From: Hymenobacter cellulosilyticus
GTDB lineage: Bacteria; Bacteroidota; Bacteroidia; Cytophagales; Hymenobacteraceae
Length of the DNA: 64,000 nt
Assembly (NCBI RefSeq): GCF_022919215.1
Contig: NZ_CP095046.1
Span: 1-64,000, forward strand
Reading direction: 5' to 3'
Position numbers and translations under genes: made by a program. Below, piece after piece: positions 1 to 8,890 of the stretch; the first letter of the stretch is position 1; each line of letters starts with the position of its first letter. The notes under the pieces are model-generated. The model searched no databases, had not been told where the DNA came from, and saw only the letters and a list, made by a program, of their open reading frames with translations.

Positions 1-394
1 CAAAGCCACTCACCGAGCCCGTAGGCTCTTCCGGCTGACTTAGCACCAGCGGAGCAGAAGCCGCTTTAACCCAGCCTGTCGAAGCCGAGGAGGCCGACTT
101 CGACCACATAGCGCCCAGGCCGGCCAGCAAGAGCAGGGCCAGGGCCGCGGCCACGCCATAATTGTAGCGACGGGGTGCACGGATTACGGGAGTAGGCGCG
201 GCGGCCGGCGTCTGGATTTCTTCTTCGGGCTGCAGCTTGACAATGCGCAATGGGGCTTCCTCGGAGGCGGCGGCAGGCGCGGCGCTCAGTTCGGCCTCAA
301 TGGCATCCCACAAATCCGGGCGGGGCTCGAATGCGTCGAAGTCACCGCGGTGGCGGTCGACAAAGTCCTCAAGTCCGGTTTTTTTCTCTTTCAT
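1..394 (-). CDS. Probable anti-sigma factor, membrane protein (3' part outside window)
   Basis: Read on the minus strand from ATG at 394, this frame is open for 131 codons to the window edge, so the C-terminus is missing. The visible part has an acidic N-terminal stretch (residues 1-60, with the segment FEPRPDLWDAIEAEL), a proline/alanine linker, one hydrophobic membrane segment at about residues 79-97 (GVAAALALLLLAGLGAMW) and then a Ser/Ala-rich region that should lie outside the cytoplasm. This cytoplasmic-TM-periplasmic layout, and its place 99 nt downstream of an ECF sigma factor on the same strand, suggest that it binds and holds that sigma factor. No zinc-binding HxxxCxxC motif is visible, so it is not a classical ZAS anti-sigma. 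The role is inferred from context; the reading frame itself is well supported. Confidence 0.7.
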   Translation of the reverse strand, partial: MKEKKTGLEDFVDRHRGDFDAFEPRPDLWDAIEAELSAAPAAASEEAPLRIVKLQPEEEIQTPAAAPTPVIRAPRRYNYGVAAALALLLLAGLGAMWSKSASSASTGWVKAASAPLVLSQPEEPTGSVSGF

Positions 395-493
395 ACAGGT
401 GGTTATTCGCACGTTTCTCCCCGGCCAGCTGCTCTCCGATGGGTACTTTGGGTGGTGGATGGCAGCGGCTACTGTAGTTGATACGTTAATTCG

Positions 494-1056
494 TTAAAGA
501 CCGTGCTGTCGGGCCAGCTCCAGCAGCTTCTTGCGCGCCCGGCTGTACTGCGACTTGGAAGTCGATTCGGTGATGTTGAGAATGCCGGCAATTTCGGCGT
601 GGTCGTAGCCCTCCAGCAGGTAGAGCGACAACACCACGCGGTAGCCGTCGGGCAGCTCCTGCACGCAGCGACGCACCACGTCGGCGCGCCAGCCCAGCTC
701 CTCGCTGTCGTACTCGCCGCTCTCGGTTTCGGTGCCCACCGAGTCGTGCTGGTCGGCCAGGGGCACTAGTTGCAGGCGCCGGTTGCGCAGGCAGTTGATG
801 CTTTTGTTGATGACGATGCGCTTGAGCCAGGAGCCAAACGAGGAGTCGCCCTTGTAGCTGTGCAGCTCCCGAAACGCACTCAGGAAGGACTCCTGCAGCA
901 CGTCCTCGGCCTCAGCATAGTCGCCGGTAATGCGCAGCGAGGCGTTGAACATCGCCTTGGCGTACCGTTTATAAATCTCGGCCTGGGCGCGCCGGTCGCC
1001 CAGGCGGCAGCGCTCCACCAGGGGGCGTTGATGTCGGTGTACGCAAATGCCTCCAT
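494..1056 (-). CDS. ECF-type RNA polymerase sigma factor (frameshift near N-terminus)
   Basis: Sigma-70 family, ECF subgroup; it directs RNA polymerase to a specific promoter set. Region 2 is visible (YAEAEDVLQESFLSAF, then SSFGSWLKRIVINKSINCL) and so is the region 4 helix-turn-helix (YDHAEIAGILNITESTSKSQ). The frame open through the C-terminus has no good start upstream of a GTG at 1018. The preceding frame begins at ATG 1056 (MEAFAYTDINAP) and should continue as LVERCRLGDR, which fits the family N-terminus. One extra G in the GGGGG run at 1021-1025 joins the two into 187 residues (563 + 1 nt = 188 codons). I treat this as a sequence error or a real single-base deletion. The neighbouring gene at 1-394 is a probable anti-sigma partner. 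Confidence 0.85.
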
Positions 1057-1297
1057 ATGCTGTTCGGTTGGCGGAAGTTGAGAATTAGGAGAACCGTAAA
1101 TATCCAACTTTCCGGGCTGTGCTGCTAGTGATGACGGATAAGCAGATGAAAGACAAGAGAAGCCCCGGCGGGTTGCACCAACAAGCTGACAATCCGGCCG
1201 ACCACCCGATTACGACAAGGAGAAGCTAACCTGCCCCAAGCTCTTAACCACACATCAGCTATATTTAGTTTTCTCCATTAACTTATAACAAGAAAGC

Positions 1298-2284
1298 ATG
1301 AAAAAAACTCTATTAGCATTAGCTCTACTTTTGAGCACGGGACTCAGCCGGGCTCAAAATGCGCCCTTCTACTTTACGAGTGCCACTCAGCAGCCTTATA
1401 CGGACCTGCTTGCGCCTCAAAGTGTAAATAACGGGCAGCAATGGAAGTCTACTTCCTCGTTGCCCCTGTCACTGGGCTTTCCCTTTACTTTCCGGGGCCG
1501 GACTGTTACCTCCGTGAATGTACTGGGCCGGGGCGTGGAGTTTACCGGGGCCGTCGGCGAGTACATATTTATTTACGATAGAATGGCTAGCATGCTACAG
1601 GACCGCGGTATCCTGGCCGGGGGCGGCAGCTTATCCCCGATCAGCTACTCCGTTAGTGGCCCGGTAGGCAGCAGGGTTGGCAAAATAGAATGGAAAAACG
1701 CGGGTATTGCCCAGTCAAGCCCCACCCCGCCGAATCCATCCCATTTTATCAACTGCCAGTTGTGGCTCTATGAAGCGGATGGCCGGCTAGAAATTCATTT
1801 CGGGCCCAGCCTCACAACTACGACGACCTTCTACAATAATCTGATAATGCTCAAGACCTATTCAGATAACGCCACCGCTGTTACTCCTATCGGAAACCCG
1901 AACGCCCCTAACTTTATAGTCGAAAGCTGCCTTACTCCCTGCCACGGTGGTATTAGCGGAAATCCCGCCAGCGGGGTCGTATATACGTTTACCCCTACGC
2001 TAATAACGGCTGCTACATCGGCTCAGCTGGCTGCCCAGGTCAACGTGTACCCCAACCCAGCCCATCGACAGCTGAGTATCTCCCTGCTCGTGTCTACCAC
2101 TTTCGACCTACAGGCGCGGCTGCTAGATGCCGCCGGACGGACGGTACACACGTTCAACATTAGCAAGCAAGCTGCTGAGCCCTTTACGACAATGCTTCCC
2201 GCCCTGCCCAGCGGGCTATACTCGCTGCAGCTGGCAGGCCCCAAAACCATTCTGTACACGCGCCGGCTGATGATTGAACAGTAG
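1298..2284 (+). CDS. Secreted protein with T9SS C-terminal sorting domain
   Basis: A 328-residue protein with a clear Sec signal peptide (MKKTLLALALLLSTGLSRAQ, cleavage probably after SRAQ). The middle is a beta-rich region without a family I can name: SLGFPFTFRGRTVTSVNVLG resembles the starts of beta-sandwich domains in other Bacteroidota secreted proteins. The last 80 or so residues form a typical type A Por/T9SS sorting domain, beginning VNVYPNPAHRQLSISL and ending LPSGLYSLQLAG...RRLMIEQ. The product is therefore likely exported by Sec and then by T9SS to the surface or medium. It is a single gene on the plus strand with its own terminator just downstream. Function beyond secretion is unknown. 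Confidence 0.85.
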   Translation: MKKTLLALALLLSTGLSRAQNAPFYFTSATQQPYTDLLAPQSVNNGQQWKSTSSLPLSLGFPFTFRGRTVTSVNVLGRGVEFTGAVGEYIFIYDRMASMLQDRGILAGGGSLSPISYSVSGPVGSRVGKIEWKNAGIAQSSPTPPNPSHFINCQLWLYEADGRLEIHFGPSLTTTTTFYNNLIMLKTYSDNATAVTPIGNPNAPNFIVESCLTPCHGGISGNPASGVVYTFTPTLITAATSAQLAAQVNVYPNPAHRQLSISLLVSTTFDLQARLLDAAGRTVHTFNISKQAAEPFTTMLPALPSGLYSLQLAGPKTILYTRRLMIEQ

Positions 2285-2319
2285 GCTATACCCACTCCCC
2301 ATCAGTTTTAGCAGAAAGC

Positions 2320-2354
2320 AAAAGGCCCGTCCGGACAAACCGAACGGGCCTTTT
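2320..2354. terminator. Bidirectional rho-independent terminator
   Basis: Inverted repeat of 15 bp with one mismatch (AAAAGGCCCGTCCGG at 2320-2334 against CCGAACGGGCCTTTT at 2340-2354), A-rich on one side and T-rich on the other. It sits between the convergent genes ending at 2284 (+) and 2375 (-) and can serve both. Confidence 0.85.
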
Positions 2355-2374
2355 GTGCACTATTTAAACCACCC

Positions 2375-3970
2375 TTACACGTCAAACTTGATGCCCTGGG
2401 CCAGCGGCAGCTGATCGGAGTAGTTGATAGTGTTGGTTTGGCGGCGCATGTAGATCTTCCAGGCGTCGGAGCCGGACTCCCGGCCTCCGCCGGTTTCCTT
2501 CTCGCCCCCGAAGGCCCCGCCGATTTCGGCGCCCGAGGTACCGATGTTCACGTTGGCAATGCCGCAGTCGGAGCCGGTAGCGGCCAGGAAAGCTTCGGCC
2601 TCGCGCATGTTCAAAGTGAAGATGCTCGACGACAGCCCCTGCTTCACGCCGTTCTGCAGCTCAATGGCCTCCTCTACCCCACCCGAGTACTTAATCAGGT
2701 AGAGGATGGGCGCGAAGGTTTCTTCCTGCACGGTGTGGTACTCGTTCTTGGCTTCCACCAACGCGGGCTGCACATAGGTGCCCGTAGCGTACTGCTCGCC
2801 TTCCAGCACCTGCCCGCCGGTCAGCAGGGTGCCGCCTTCGGCCTGCACGGCTGCCAGGGCCTTAGTGAAGCCTTCCACAGCCTGCTGGTCGATGAGCGGG
2901 CCGACCAGGTTGCCTTCCTGCAGGGGGTTGCCGATGGGCAGCTTGGGGTAAATGCTCAGCAGGCGGCTTTTCACGTCCTCGTAAATCGAGTCGTGGATGA
3001 TGAGGCGGCGGGTGGTGGTGCAGCGCTGTCCGGCCGTGCCTACGGCTCCGAACACTACGGCACGCATGGCCATGTCGAGGTCGGCGTGCTGAGTCAGGAT
3101 AATGGCGTTGTTGCCGCCCAGCTCCAGCAAAGCACGGCCCAGGCGGGCGCCTACTACCTCACCTACCTTTTTGCCCATGCGCGTCGAGCCGGTGGCCGAA
3201 ACCAGAGGCACGCGGGTGTCGGCGGCCATGGCAGCACCAACTTCGGGACCACCAATGATGACGTTGAAGACGCCCTCGGGCAGCTCATTTTCGCGCAGCA
3301 CGTCCTTGATAATGTGCTGCACGGCCACGGCCACCAGCGGGGTTTTCTCGGAGGGCTTCCAGATGCTCACGTCGCCGCAGACGGCGGCCAGCATGGCGTT
3401 CCAGCTCCACACAGCTACCGGGAAGTTGAAGGCCGAGATAATGCCGATAATGCCCAGCGGGTGGTACTGCTCATACATGCGGTGGGCGGGCCGCTCGGAG
3501 TGCATGGTCAGGCCGTGGAGTTGGCGCGAGAGGCCTACGGCAAAGTCGCAGATGTCAATCATTTCCTGCACTTCGCCCAGGCCTTCCTGCAGGATCTTGC
3601 CCATCTCGTAGCTCACCAGCTTGCCCAGGGGCTCCTTGTACTCGCGCAGCTTGTTGCCGATCTGCCGCACGATTTCGCCCCGCTTGGGAGCCGGCATCAG
3701 GCGCCAGGTTTTAAAGGCTTCCTGGGCCGTGCGCACCACCGTGTCGTAGTCGGCTTCGGTGGCCATGGCCACGGCGGCAATGCGGCGGCCATCGGTGGGC
3801 GAGGTGATGGTTTTGAGGTTCTGGCCGGCTCCGCCCCACTGCAAACCAGTGCTGTAGGCGGCGTTTTCGGCCTCCACGCCCAGCTCACGCAGCACTTGCT
3901 GAATGTTGTGCGGATCGTGCTCCTGCACGTCGGTGCCGGTGGCGGTGGCTTCTTCGATGGCGAGTTTCAT
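2375..3970 (-). CDS. Aldehyde dehydrogenase, ALDH7 type (aminoadipate-semialdehyde dehydrogenase family)
   Basis: NAD(P)-dependent aldehyde dehydrogenase of 531 residues. The general base glutamate lies in LLELGGNNA (about E283) and the nucleophilic cysteine in GTAGQRCTTTRR (about C317). The cofactor-binding lysine is in WKPSEKT, and FNFPVAVWSWNAM is characteristic of the ALDH7/antiquitin subgroup. Known members oxidise alpha-aminoadipic semialdehyde in lysine catabolism or betaine aldehyde; which applies here cannot be told from sequence. The frame stays open upstream to 4147, but ATG 3970 (MKLAIEEATA) gives the family length and is chosen. It stands alone between two bidirectional terminators. 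Confidence 0.9.
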   Translation of the reverse strand: MKLAIEEATATGTDVQEHDPHNIQQVLRELGVEAENAAYSTGLQWGGAGQNLKTITSPTDGRRIAAVAMATEADYDTVVRTAQEAFKTWRLMPAPKRGEIVRQIGNKLREYKEPLGKLVSYEMGKILQEGLGEVQEMIDICDFAVGLSRQLHGLTMHSERPAHRMYEQYHPLGIIGIISAFNFPVAVWSWNAMLAAVCGDVSIWKPSEKTPLVAVAVQHIIKDVLRENELPEGVFNVIIGGPEVGAAMAADTRVPLVSATGSTRMGKKVGEVVGARLGRALLELGGNNAIILTQHADLDMAMRAVVFGAVGTAGQRCTTTRRLIIHDSIYEDVKSRLLSIYPKLPIGNPLQEGNLVGPLIDQQAVEGFTKALAAVQAEGGTLLTGGQVLEGEQYATGTYVQPALVEAKNEYHTVQEETFAPILYLIKYSGGVEEAIELQNGVKQGLSSSIFTLNMREAEAFLAATGSDCGIANVNIGTSGAEIGGAFGGEKETGGGRESGSDAWKIYMRRQTNTINYSDQLPLAQGIKFDV

Positions 3971-4240
3971 GTCAGAGAAAGGTTGGATGGGAGGTTCTAT
4001 TTTGGGGTGGAAAGGTACCGGACGTAAAGCTACCAAATTGCCGCGGGCCGGGCGACATAGGCGAGGTATCCTCGCTTTGCCTGCATTAGCTTCTACCTGC
4101 TCAGTCCGGCCAAGGCCGCCCGCGTGATGCTGGAGCAGGCAGCTCAAGGCTTAGAAATGTATCGTAATGGAAGCGGCAGAAATGCTTCGACAAACAGACG
4201 AAAGAGTAGGCATAACGGCTCAGTAGTGGCAAAATCCACA

Positions 4241-4274
4241 AAAAAGCCCCGCCAGAAACCTGGCGGGGCTTTTT
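4241..4274. terminator. Rho-independent terminator
   Basis: Perfect 15-bp stem (AAAAAGCCCCGCCAG at 4241-4255 with CTGGCGGGGCTTTTT at 4260-4274) and a 4-nt loop, 25 nt beyond the stop codon of the minus-strand htrA gene, followed on that strand by a T run. Confidence 0.9.
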
Positions 4275-4298
4275 ACTAAATCGTGTGTCCTAGAAAGC

Positions 4299-5801
4299 TT
4301 ACTCGGCCTGCCCAATGGGGTAGTACGCCTTGCGACCGTCGGGGTAGACGCCTTCCACCAGGGCACCCTGGTTTTCCTTGGCCGCTTCCAGCAGCTGCTG
4401 AGCGTCCTGGGGCTTGGTCACCTTGTTCTTGTCGATGCGGGTGATGATGAAGCCGTCGTCGATGCCGGTTTCCTTGAAGTTGGAACCCTTGATGCCGCTG
4501 ATCTTCGCTCCACCCTCGATGCCAAGCTTGTTCATTTCCTGCCGGCTCACCGGGGCCAGCGTCGCGCCTTCATACTTGATGGACTTGGCCACCTCCTCGC
4601 GGATGATGTCGGTCGTGCCGGTCGAGTTACGCAGGGTAGCGTTTACCGTGCGCGAGTCGTTGCCGCGCAGCAGGGTCACCTTGATCTTGTCGCCAGGGCG
4701 GAAGCGGGCCACCTGCTCCTGCAGCTGCGAAGACGTATTCACCTTCACCCCGTTGATTTCGGTGATGATGTCGCCTTCCTTGATGCCAGCGTCGGCGGCG
4801 GCGCTGTTCTTGCCCATGCCCATCACGTACACGCCGTTCAGGGTAGCGAGCTTCTTCTCCGAAGCCAGCGTAGCGTCCACCTCGCGGATGTTCACGCCCA
4901 GCAGAGCGCGCTGCACCACTTTATACTTAAGCAGATCTTCTACCACCTTGCTCACAATAGAGCTGGGCACGGCGAAGGAATAACCCTCAAATGCGCCCGA
5001 GCGCGAAGCAATGGCCGAGTTAATGCCGATCAGGTCCCCGTTCAGGTTGACCAGCGCCCCACCCGAGTTGCCGGGGTTTACCACAGCGTCGGTCTGCAGG
5101 AACGACTCAATACCCATGTTGTCCTCGCGGCGCAGGATGTTGATGTTGCGTCCTTTGGCCGAGATAATACCGGCCGTCACGGTGGAGTTCAGGTTGAAGG
5201 GGTTGCCGACGGCCAGTACCCACTCCCCTACTTTCACGTTGTCGGAGTTGCCGTAGCGGATGAAGGGCAGGCTGGCGGCTTCTACTTTGAGCAAGGCCAA
5301 GTCGGTGGTGGGGTCAGCGCCCACGAGCTCGGCTTTGTACTTGCGCTTGTCGTCCAATACTACTTCAATCTTGTCGGCCTTATCAATCACGTGGTTATTG
5401 GTCACGATGTACCCATTGGCCGCGATGATAACGCCCGAGCCCGAGCCCACCGAAGGACCCGCCTGCGGCGAATGATACTGATCGTAGTCATCGCCGAAGA
5501 ACTGGCGCAGGAAGGGGTCCATGCGCTGGGCACCGCTATTGCTGGCCTTGGGGGCGTACTCCGTCATTACGTGCACCACGGCGGGCGTTACGCTGGAGGC
5601 CGCGGCCACGAAGTTGAGGCCTTCGGGCACTACGTAGTCGCTCTTGCGCAACTCACTGGTGTACCGCACATTGGGGTCAGCCGCCACTACCTGATTGGCG
5701 TTGGTACGCTCAGGCTCCAGCAGCTTATACCCACCCACGGCCACACCGCCACCGAGGATGGCAGAACCGAGCAGGCCGAGCATCATTTGTTTTGCTTGCA
5801 T
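4299..5801 (-). CDS. Periplasmic serine protease, HtrA/DegQ (Do) family
   Basis: 500 residues. An N-terminal hydrophobic segment (residues 6-27, LLGSAILGGGVAVGGYKLL) serves as signal or anchor for the periplasm. The trypsin-like domain carries the triad His in VTNNHVID (about H137), Asp in PTTDLALLK (about D167) and Ser in NPGNSGGAL (about S246). Two PDZ domains follow, at about 300-385 and 410-495, which bind exposed C-termini of unfolded proteins. HtrA proteases degrade or refold damaged envelope proteins. ATG 5801 is the only sensible start. The gene is monocistronic, with a strong terminator downstream; hsp20 lies next upstream on the same strand, so two protein-quality genes are neighbours. 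Confidence 0.95.
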   Translation of the reverse strand: MQAKQMMLGLLGSAILGGGVAVGGYKLLEPERTNANQVVAADPNVRYTSELRKSDYVVPEGLNFVAAASSVTPAVVHVMTEYAPKASNSGAQRMDPFLRQFFGDDYDQYHSPQAGPSVGSGSGVIIAANGYIVTNNHVIDKADKIEVVLDDKRKYKAELVGADPTTDLALLKVEAASLPFIRYGNSDNVKVGEWVLAVGNPFNLNSTVTAGIISAKGRNINILRREDNMGIESFLQTDAVVNPGNSGGALVNLNGDLIGINSAIASRSGAFEGYSFAVPSSIVSKVVEDLLKYKVVQRALLGVNIREVDATLASEKKLATLNGVYVMGMGKNSAAADAGIKEGDIITEINGVKVNTSSQLQEQVARFRPGDKIKVTLLRGNDSRTVNATLRNSTGTTDIIREEVAKSIKYEGATLAPVSRQEMNKLGIEGGAKISGIKGSNFKETGIDDGFIITRIDKNKVTKPQDAQQLLEAAKENQGALVEGVYPDGRKAYYPIGQAE

Positions 5802-5955
5802 GGGTAATAAAAAGATGGTTTTAGAAAAAAGACGATTGAATCTAAGACAGGAAAATGAGGCTTGAGTGAACCGCCGCTTTTCCTAACGCAGAAGATGCCG
5901 CGACAGGTATAGGGGTTGCATCAGGCTCCTTTTTATCTACAACACCAGGGCCAAC

Positions 5956-5985
5956 AAAAAAGACACCACGCCGGGTGTCTTTTTT
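5956..5985 (-). terminator. Rho-independent terminator of hsp20
   Basis: Perfect 12-bp inverted repeat (AAAAAAGACACC at 5956-5967, GGTGTCTTTTTT at 5974-5985) 18 nt past the hsp20 stop codon. Stem and T run are present in both directions. Confidence 0.85.
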
Positions 5986-6002
5986 GCAGACGCTACGGGC
6001 GT

Positions 6003-6446
6003 TTATTGAATCTCAATATGATGTTTCGTCACCTTCTTGCTGTCAAAAGGCAGCTTCACGCGCAGAACACCATCGGTGAGCTGGGCCTCAATAGCAGTAA
6101 TCTCGACCGTGTCGGGCAGGCGGAAAGACCGGGTGAAGGACCCATAGGCCATTTCCATGCGGCGGAACTTCGGACCGTTTTCCTCGGCTACCGGGGCTTT
6201 ACGCTCTCCGCTAATTACGAGATTCCCGTCCTGAAAGTCAATCTTCACATCTTCCTTTACCACGCCGGGCAAAGCTAAGTGCAGCTCAAAACCTTGCTCC
6301 GACTCCAGAATGTCGGCCAGGGGGACGAAGCTCTGGGTGGGCTCGGCTACCGTGGGCAGCGTGTCGCGCAGCAAATCGTTCAGAACTTTATTGAAGGCGC
6401 GGGCAGGCCGCAGAGCAGGCTGGTTGTTATACAGGATAGTTGCCAT
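6003..6446 (-). CDS. Small heat-shock protein, Hsp20/alpha-crystallin family
   Basis: 147 residues, normal for the family. The alpha-crystallin domain covers about residues 42-147 (FVPLADILESEQGFELHLAL, then DGNLVISGER and the signature GVLRVKLP near the end). These proteins form oligomers that hold unfolding proteins without ATP for later refolding by DnaK/ClpB. ATG 6446 gives the usual short N-terminal arm (MATILYNNQPALRPARAFNK). Monocistronic with its own terminator; a palindrome and a direct repeat just upstream (6468-6499) are candidate control sites. Confidence 0.95.
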   Translation of the reverse strand: MATILYNNQPALRPARAFNKVLNDLLRDTLPTVAEPTQSFVPLADILESEQGFELHLALPGVVKEDVKIDFQDGNLVISGERKAPVAEENGPKFRRMEMAYGSFTRSFRLPDTVEITAIEAQLTDGVLRVKLPFDSKKVTKHHIEIQ

Positions 6447-6467
6447 GGTAGTAAGAACTTAGAGTTT

Positions 6468-6499
6468 GTTGTCAGAGGTTGTCAGTACCACTGTGGTAC
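6468..6499 (-). promoter_or_regulatory. Candidate operator upstream of hsp20
   Basis: Two copies of GTTGTCAG start exactly 10 bp apart (6468-6475 and 6478-6485), running into a perfect palindrome GTACCAC-T-GTGGTAC (6485-6499). All lie 22-53 bp upstream of the hsp20 start codon. The structure is seen directly; a regulatory role is inferred. It does not match CIRCE. Confidence 0.4.
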
Positions 6500-6699
6500 A
6501 CCCCTACTCTATAAATTCTGTACCAGTCGGCTTACTTAGCCTAAGCAATGACAAAAAGTCTTATTCTAATAATATCAGAATTACCTAATATCAAACAAGA
6601 TTTGATTTATTATCGATTAAAGCTCTTATAAGGCATAAACAAACAACCAGACTTAATGCCAATTTGACACTTAAGTACAAGTAAAACTGTCAAGCAGCA

Positions 6700-7520
6700 C
6701 TAGTGCTGGGTGGGAAGCGGCTGCCACAGCTCCCTTTTGCCTGCATTCAGCGTCAGGCGCAGATCCAAACCTAGTAGCGGGGTGCGCAGGTTGGTGCGGC
6801 CACCGCCCACCTGTCGGCCCGAAGCATCAAACTGGGCCAGGGTGTTGAGGTACTGCGTCTGTGAGGCTGTCCAAAGCGTAATGTCCAGCTCAGGGGAGAA
6901 ACGCACACCCACCTCGGCCCGCAGGTTGCCAAAGTCCACGACCCGCTCCTTGGCTTGGTCTTCGTCGCGCTGCAGGCGCAGGTAGGCCGCTGCTTCGTAG
7001 GCCAGGCGGGGGCTTAGGGTTAATGCCTCACCCAACACAAAACTCCGCTCCACATCCAGGCGCAGGCGGCCCAGGGCGCGGTCTTTTACTTCGCTGCCAT
7101 CGTACTGCTGAAAGCTAATGCCGTACTCAGTCCCCAGGCGCTGGCCGAAGCTATACTTACCCACTATGCTGCGGTGACGCAGCAACAGGCCGGGAACTAC
7201 CCGCCGGGCTGCCCGATAAAGTCGCCCAGGCCTTCTGCTCCACTGAACAAGGTGCGCAGCGTGGCGCCCCCGCTCCACCGCTCGTTCCAGAAGTACTCGT
7301 AGCCCAGGCGCAGCTGCCCGCCCCCGGAGCCGTTGCCGCTTCCCTGCGGGAATACTACCCGGTTGTAGCTGGCTAGCACGTAGTCGCGCGCGTGCCAGGG
7401 CACTTCCACCTGCAGCTCGGGCACCAGTATCAGGTCCTGATTGACGCGCCGCTGGGCCTGAGCCGCTGTGGCCGCACCAACAATACCAGTGAGCAGCAGG
7501 AATCGGAGAAAAGTGCGCAT
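6700..7520 (-). CDS. DUF2490-like outer-membrane/secreted protein (frameshifted)
   Basis: The N-terminal frame starts at ATG 7520 with a signal peptide (MRTFLRFLLLTGIVGAATAA then QAQ) and runs to a stop at 7197. The C-terminal frame continues from there as VVPGLLLRHRSIVGKYSFGQ to a stop at 6700. Adding one base in the C/G-rich stretch around 7200-7208 joins them into 273 residues (821 + 1 nt = 274 codons). The composition (alternating strands, many aromatic and charged residues, LGYEYFWNERWSGGATLRT) resembles the DUF2490 family of Bacteroidota, predicted small beta-barrel envelope proteins of unknown function. That family call is from memory of the pattern, not a search. The break may be a sequence error. 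Confidence 0.65.
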
Positions 7521-7569
7521 GGCAACCGGCAAATCGGGAAAGTATAACAAGTAAAAAAGCCGCGGGATG

Positions 7570-8769
7570 CTACTGGGCCAACTCCTGCACCGTAAGCCAG
7601 GCCATCAGTCCCGGCCCCACCTCCAGGGCCTTGGGGTCAATGTCGAAGGTGGGCGTGTGCACCGAAGAGGCGTTGCGGCCGTCGGCGCTGCGGGTGCCTA
7701 GCCGGTAAAAGCAGGCATCGGCTACCTGGGAGTAGTAGGCAAAGTCTTCGGCGGCCATCCACTGGTCCAGCTCCACCACGTTTTCGGCACCCAGGTAGGC
7801 CTCGGCGGCGGCGCGGGTGCGGGCCGTCAGGGCGGGCTCGTTTTCCAGGTACGGGTAGCCGTAGCGGATTTCCAGCTCGGCCGTGGCTCCCATCGACTCA
7901 GCCAGCCCTTCGACCAGCTTGCGCAGGTGGCCGTGGGCTTCGCGACGCCAGTCCTCGTTTAGCGTCCGGAACGTGCCCTCGATGTAGACCTCGTTGGGAA
8001 TAACGTTGGTGGCTCCGTTGGCAATAACTTTACCAAAGGACAGCACGGAAGGCAGCTTGGGACTGGCCCGGCGGCTTACAATCTGCTGAGCGGCCACGAT
8101 GATGTGGGCCGCTACCAGCACGGGGTCCACGTTCTGCTCGGGCATGGCTCCGTGGCCGCCTTTGCCGCGCACGGTCAGATACAGCTCGTCGGTGCTGGCC
8201 ATGTAGCGGCCGGCGCGCAAGCCTACCTTGCCGGCGGGCAGCATCGGGAATACGTGCTGGCCCAATACGCTGGCCGGCTTGGGATTTTCGAGTACGCCTT
8301 CCTTAATCATCAAGGATGCGCCACCGGGCAGCAGCTCTTCGCCGGGCTGGAAAATCAGCTTCACGGTGCCCTCAAACTCGTCGCGCAGCTGGCTTAGAAT
8401 CCGGGCCGCGCCGAGCAGAGACGCCGTGTGCACGTCGTGGCCGCAGGCGTGCATTACGCCCGGGTTGGTCGACTTATATGCCACCTCATTTTTCTCCTGA
8501 ATGGGCAGCGCGTCGAGGTCGGCACGCAGGGCCACGGTGCGGGAGCCGGGGTTGCGGCCTTCGATGAGGGCTACCACGCCGGTATTAGCCAGGTATTGAG
8601 GCTCCAAGCCCATAGTCCGCAGCTGCTCGGTAACGAAGGCGGCCGTATTGACTTCCTCGAAGGACAGCTCCGGGTGGGCGTGCAAATGCTGACGCACGGC
8701 GTTGGTATCCGCGGCGGCCGAGGCAGCCAGGGACTTGATTTTCTGTAGCACGGATTCGGCGGAAGACAT
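7570..8769 (-). CDS. M20 family metallo-amidohydrolase (N-acyl amino acid / hippurate hydrolase type)
   Basis: 399 residues. Peptidase M20D signatures are present: HAHPELSFEE (30-39), LRADLDALPI (81-90), MHACGHDVHTA with C109, H111, D112 and H114 as metal or active-site ligands, and MAAEDFAYY near the C-terminus. The lid/dimerisation domain lies at about 185-300. The family hydrolyses N-acyl-L-amino acids or related amides with a di-metal centre, in the cytoplasm (no signal peptide here). The exact substrate is not predictable. A promoter with both -33 and -7 elements precedes it at 8829-8859. Confidence 0.92.
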   Translation of the reverse strand: MSSAESVLQKIKSLAASAAADTNAVRQHLHAHPELSFEEVNTAAFVTEQLRTMGLEPQYLANTGVVALIEGRNPGSRTVALRADLDALPIQEKNEVAYKSTNPGVMHACGHDVHTASLLGAARILSQLRDEFEGTVKLIFQPGEELLPGGASLMIKEGVLENPKPASVLGQHVFPMLPAGKVGLRAGRYMASTDELYLTVRGKGGHGAMPEQNVDPVLVAAHIIVAAQQIVSRRASPKLPSVLSFGKVIANGATNVIPNEVYIEGTFRTLNEDWRREAHGHLRKLVEGLAESMGATAELEIRYGYPYLENEPALTARTRAAAEAYLGAENVVELDQWMAAEDFAYYSQVADACFYRLGTRSADGRNASSVHTPTFDIDPKALEVGPGLMAWLTVQELAQ

Positions 8770-8828
8770 AGGCGCGCGGCTTGAAAAGACGGTACTAAAG
8801 GAAAGCAGCCCACCGGACGGGCAGCCCG

Positions 8829-8859
8829 CAAAAGTACATTGCGAAAACCCGTTAGCAAC
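8829..8859 (-). promoter_or_regulatory. Bacteroidota-type promoter of the M20 gene
   Basis: On the minus strand, GTTG (8859-8856), 19 nt, then TACTTTTG (8836-8829). This fits the TTTG-N19-TAnnTTTG consensus reported for Bacteroidota vegetative promoters. The start codon is 60 nt downstream. Confidence 0.6.
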
Positions 8860-8890
8860 GACCCGCCGGAATTAGCCCGGTCCTTTGTGC

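Noticed and set aside
880..1107. 75-codon frame starting MDIYGSPNSQ
   Set aside because: Only its middle (from ATG 1056) belongs to the sigma factor; after the G run it reads out of frame.
2438..4027. 529-codon open frame opposite the aldehyde dehydrogenase
   Set aside because: Gly/His/Val-rich shadow of the real gene on the other strand, as are similar long plus-strand frames over secA, the DUF4331 gene, glf and the amylase.
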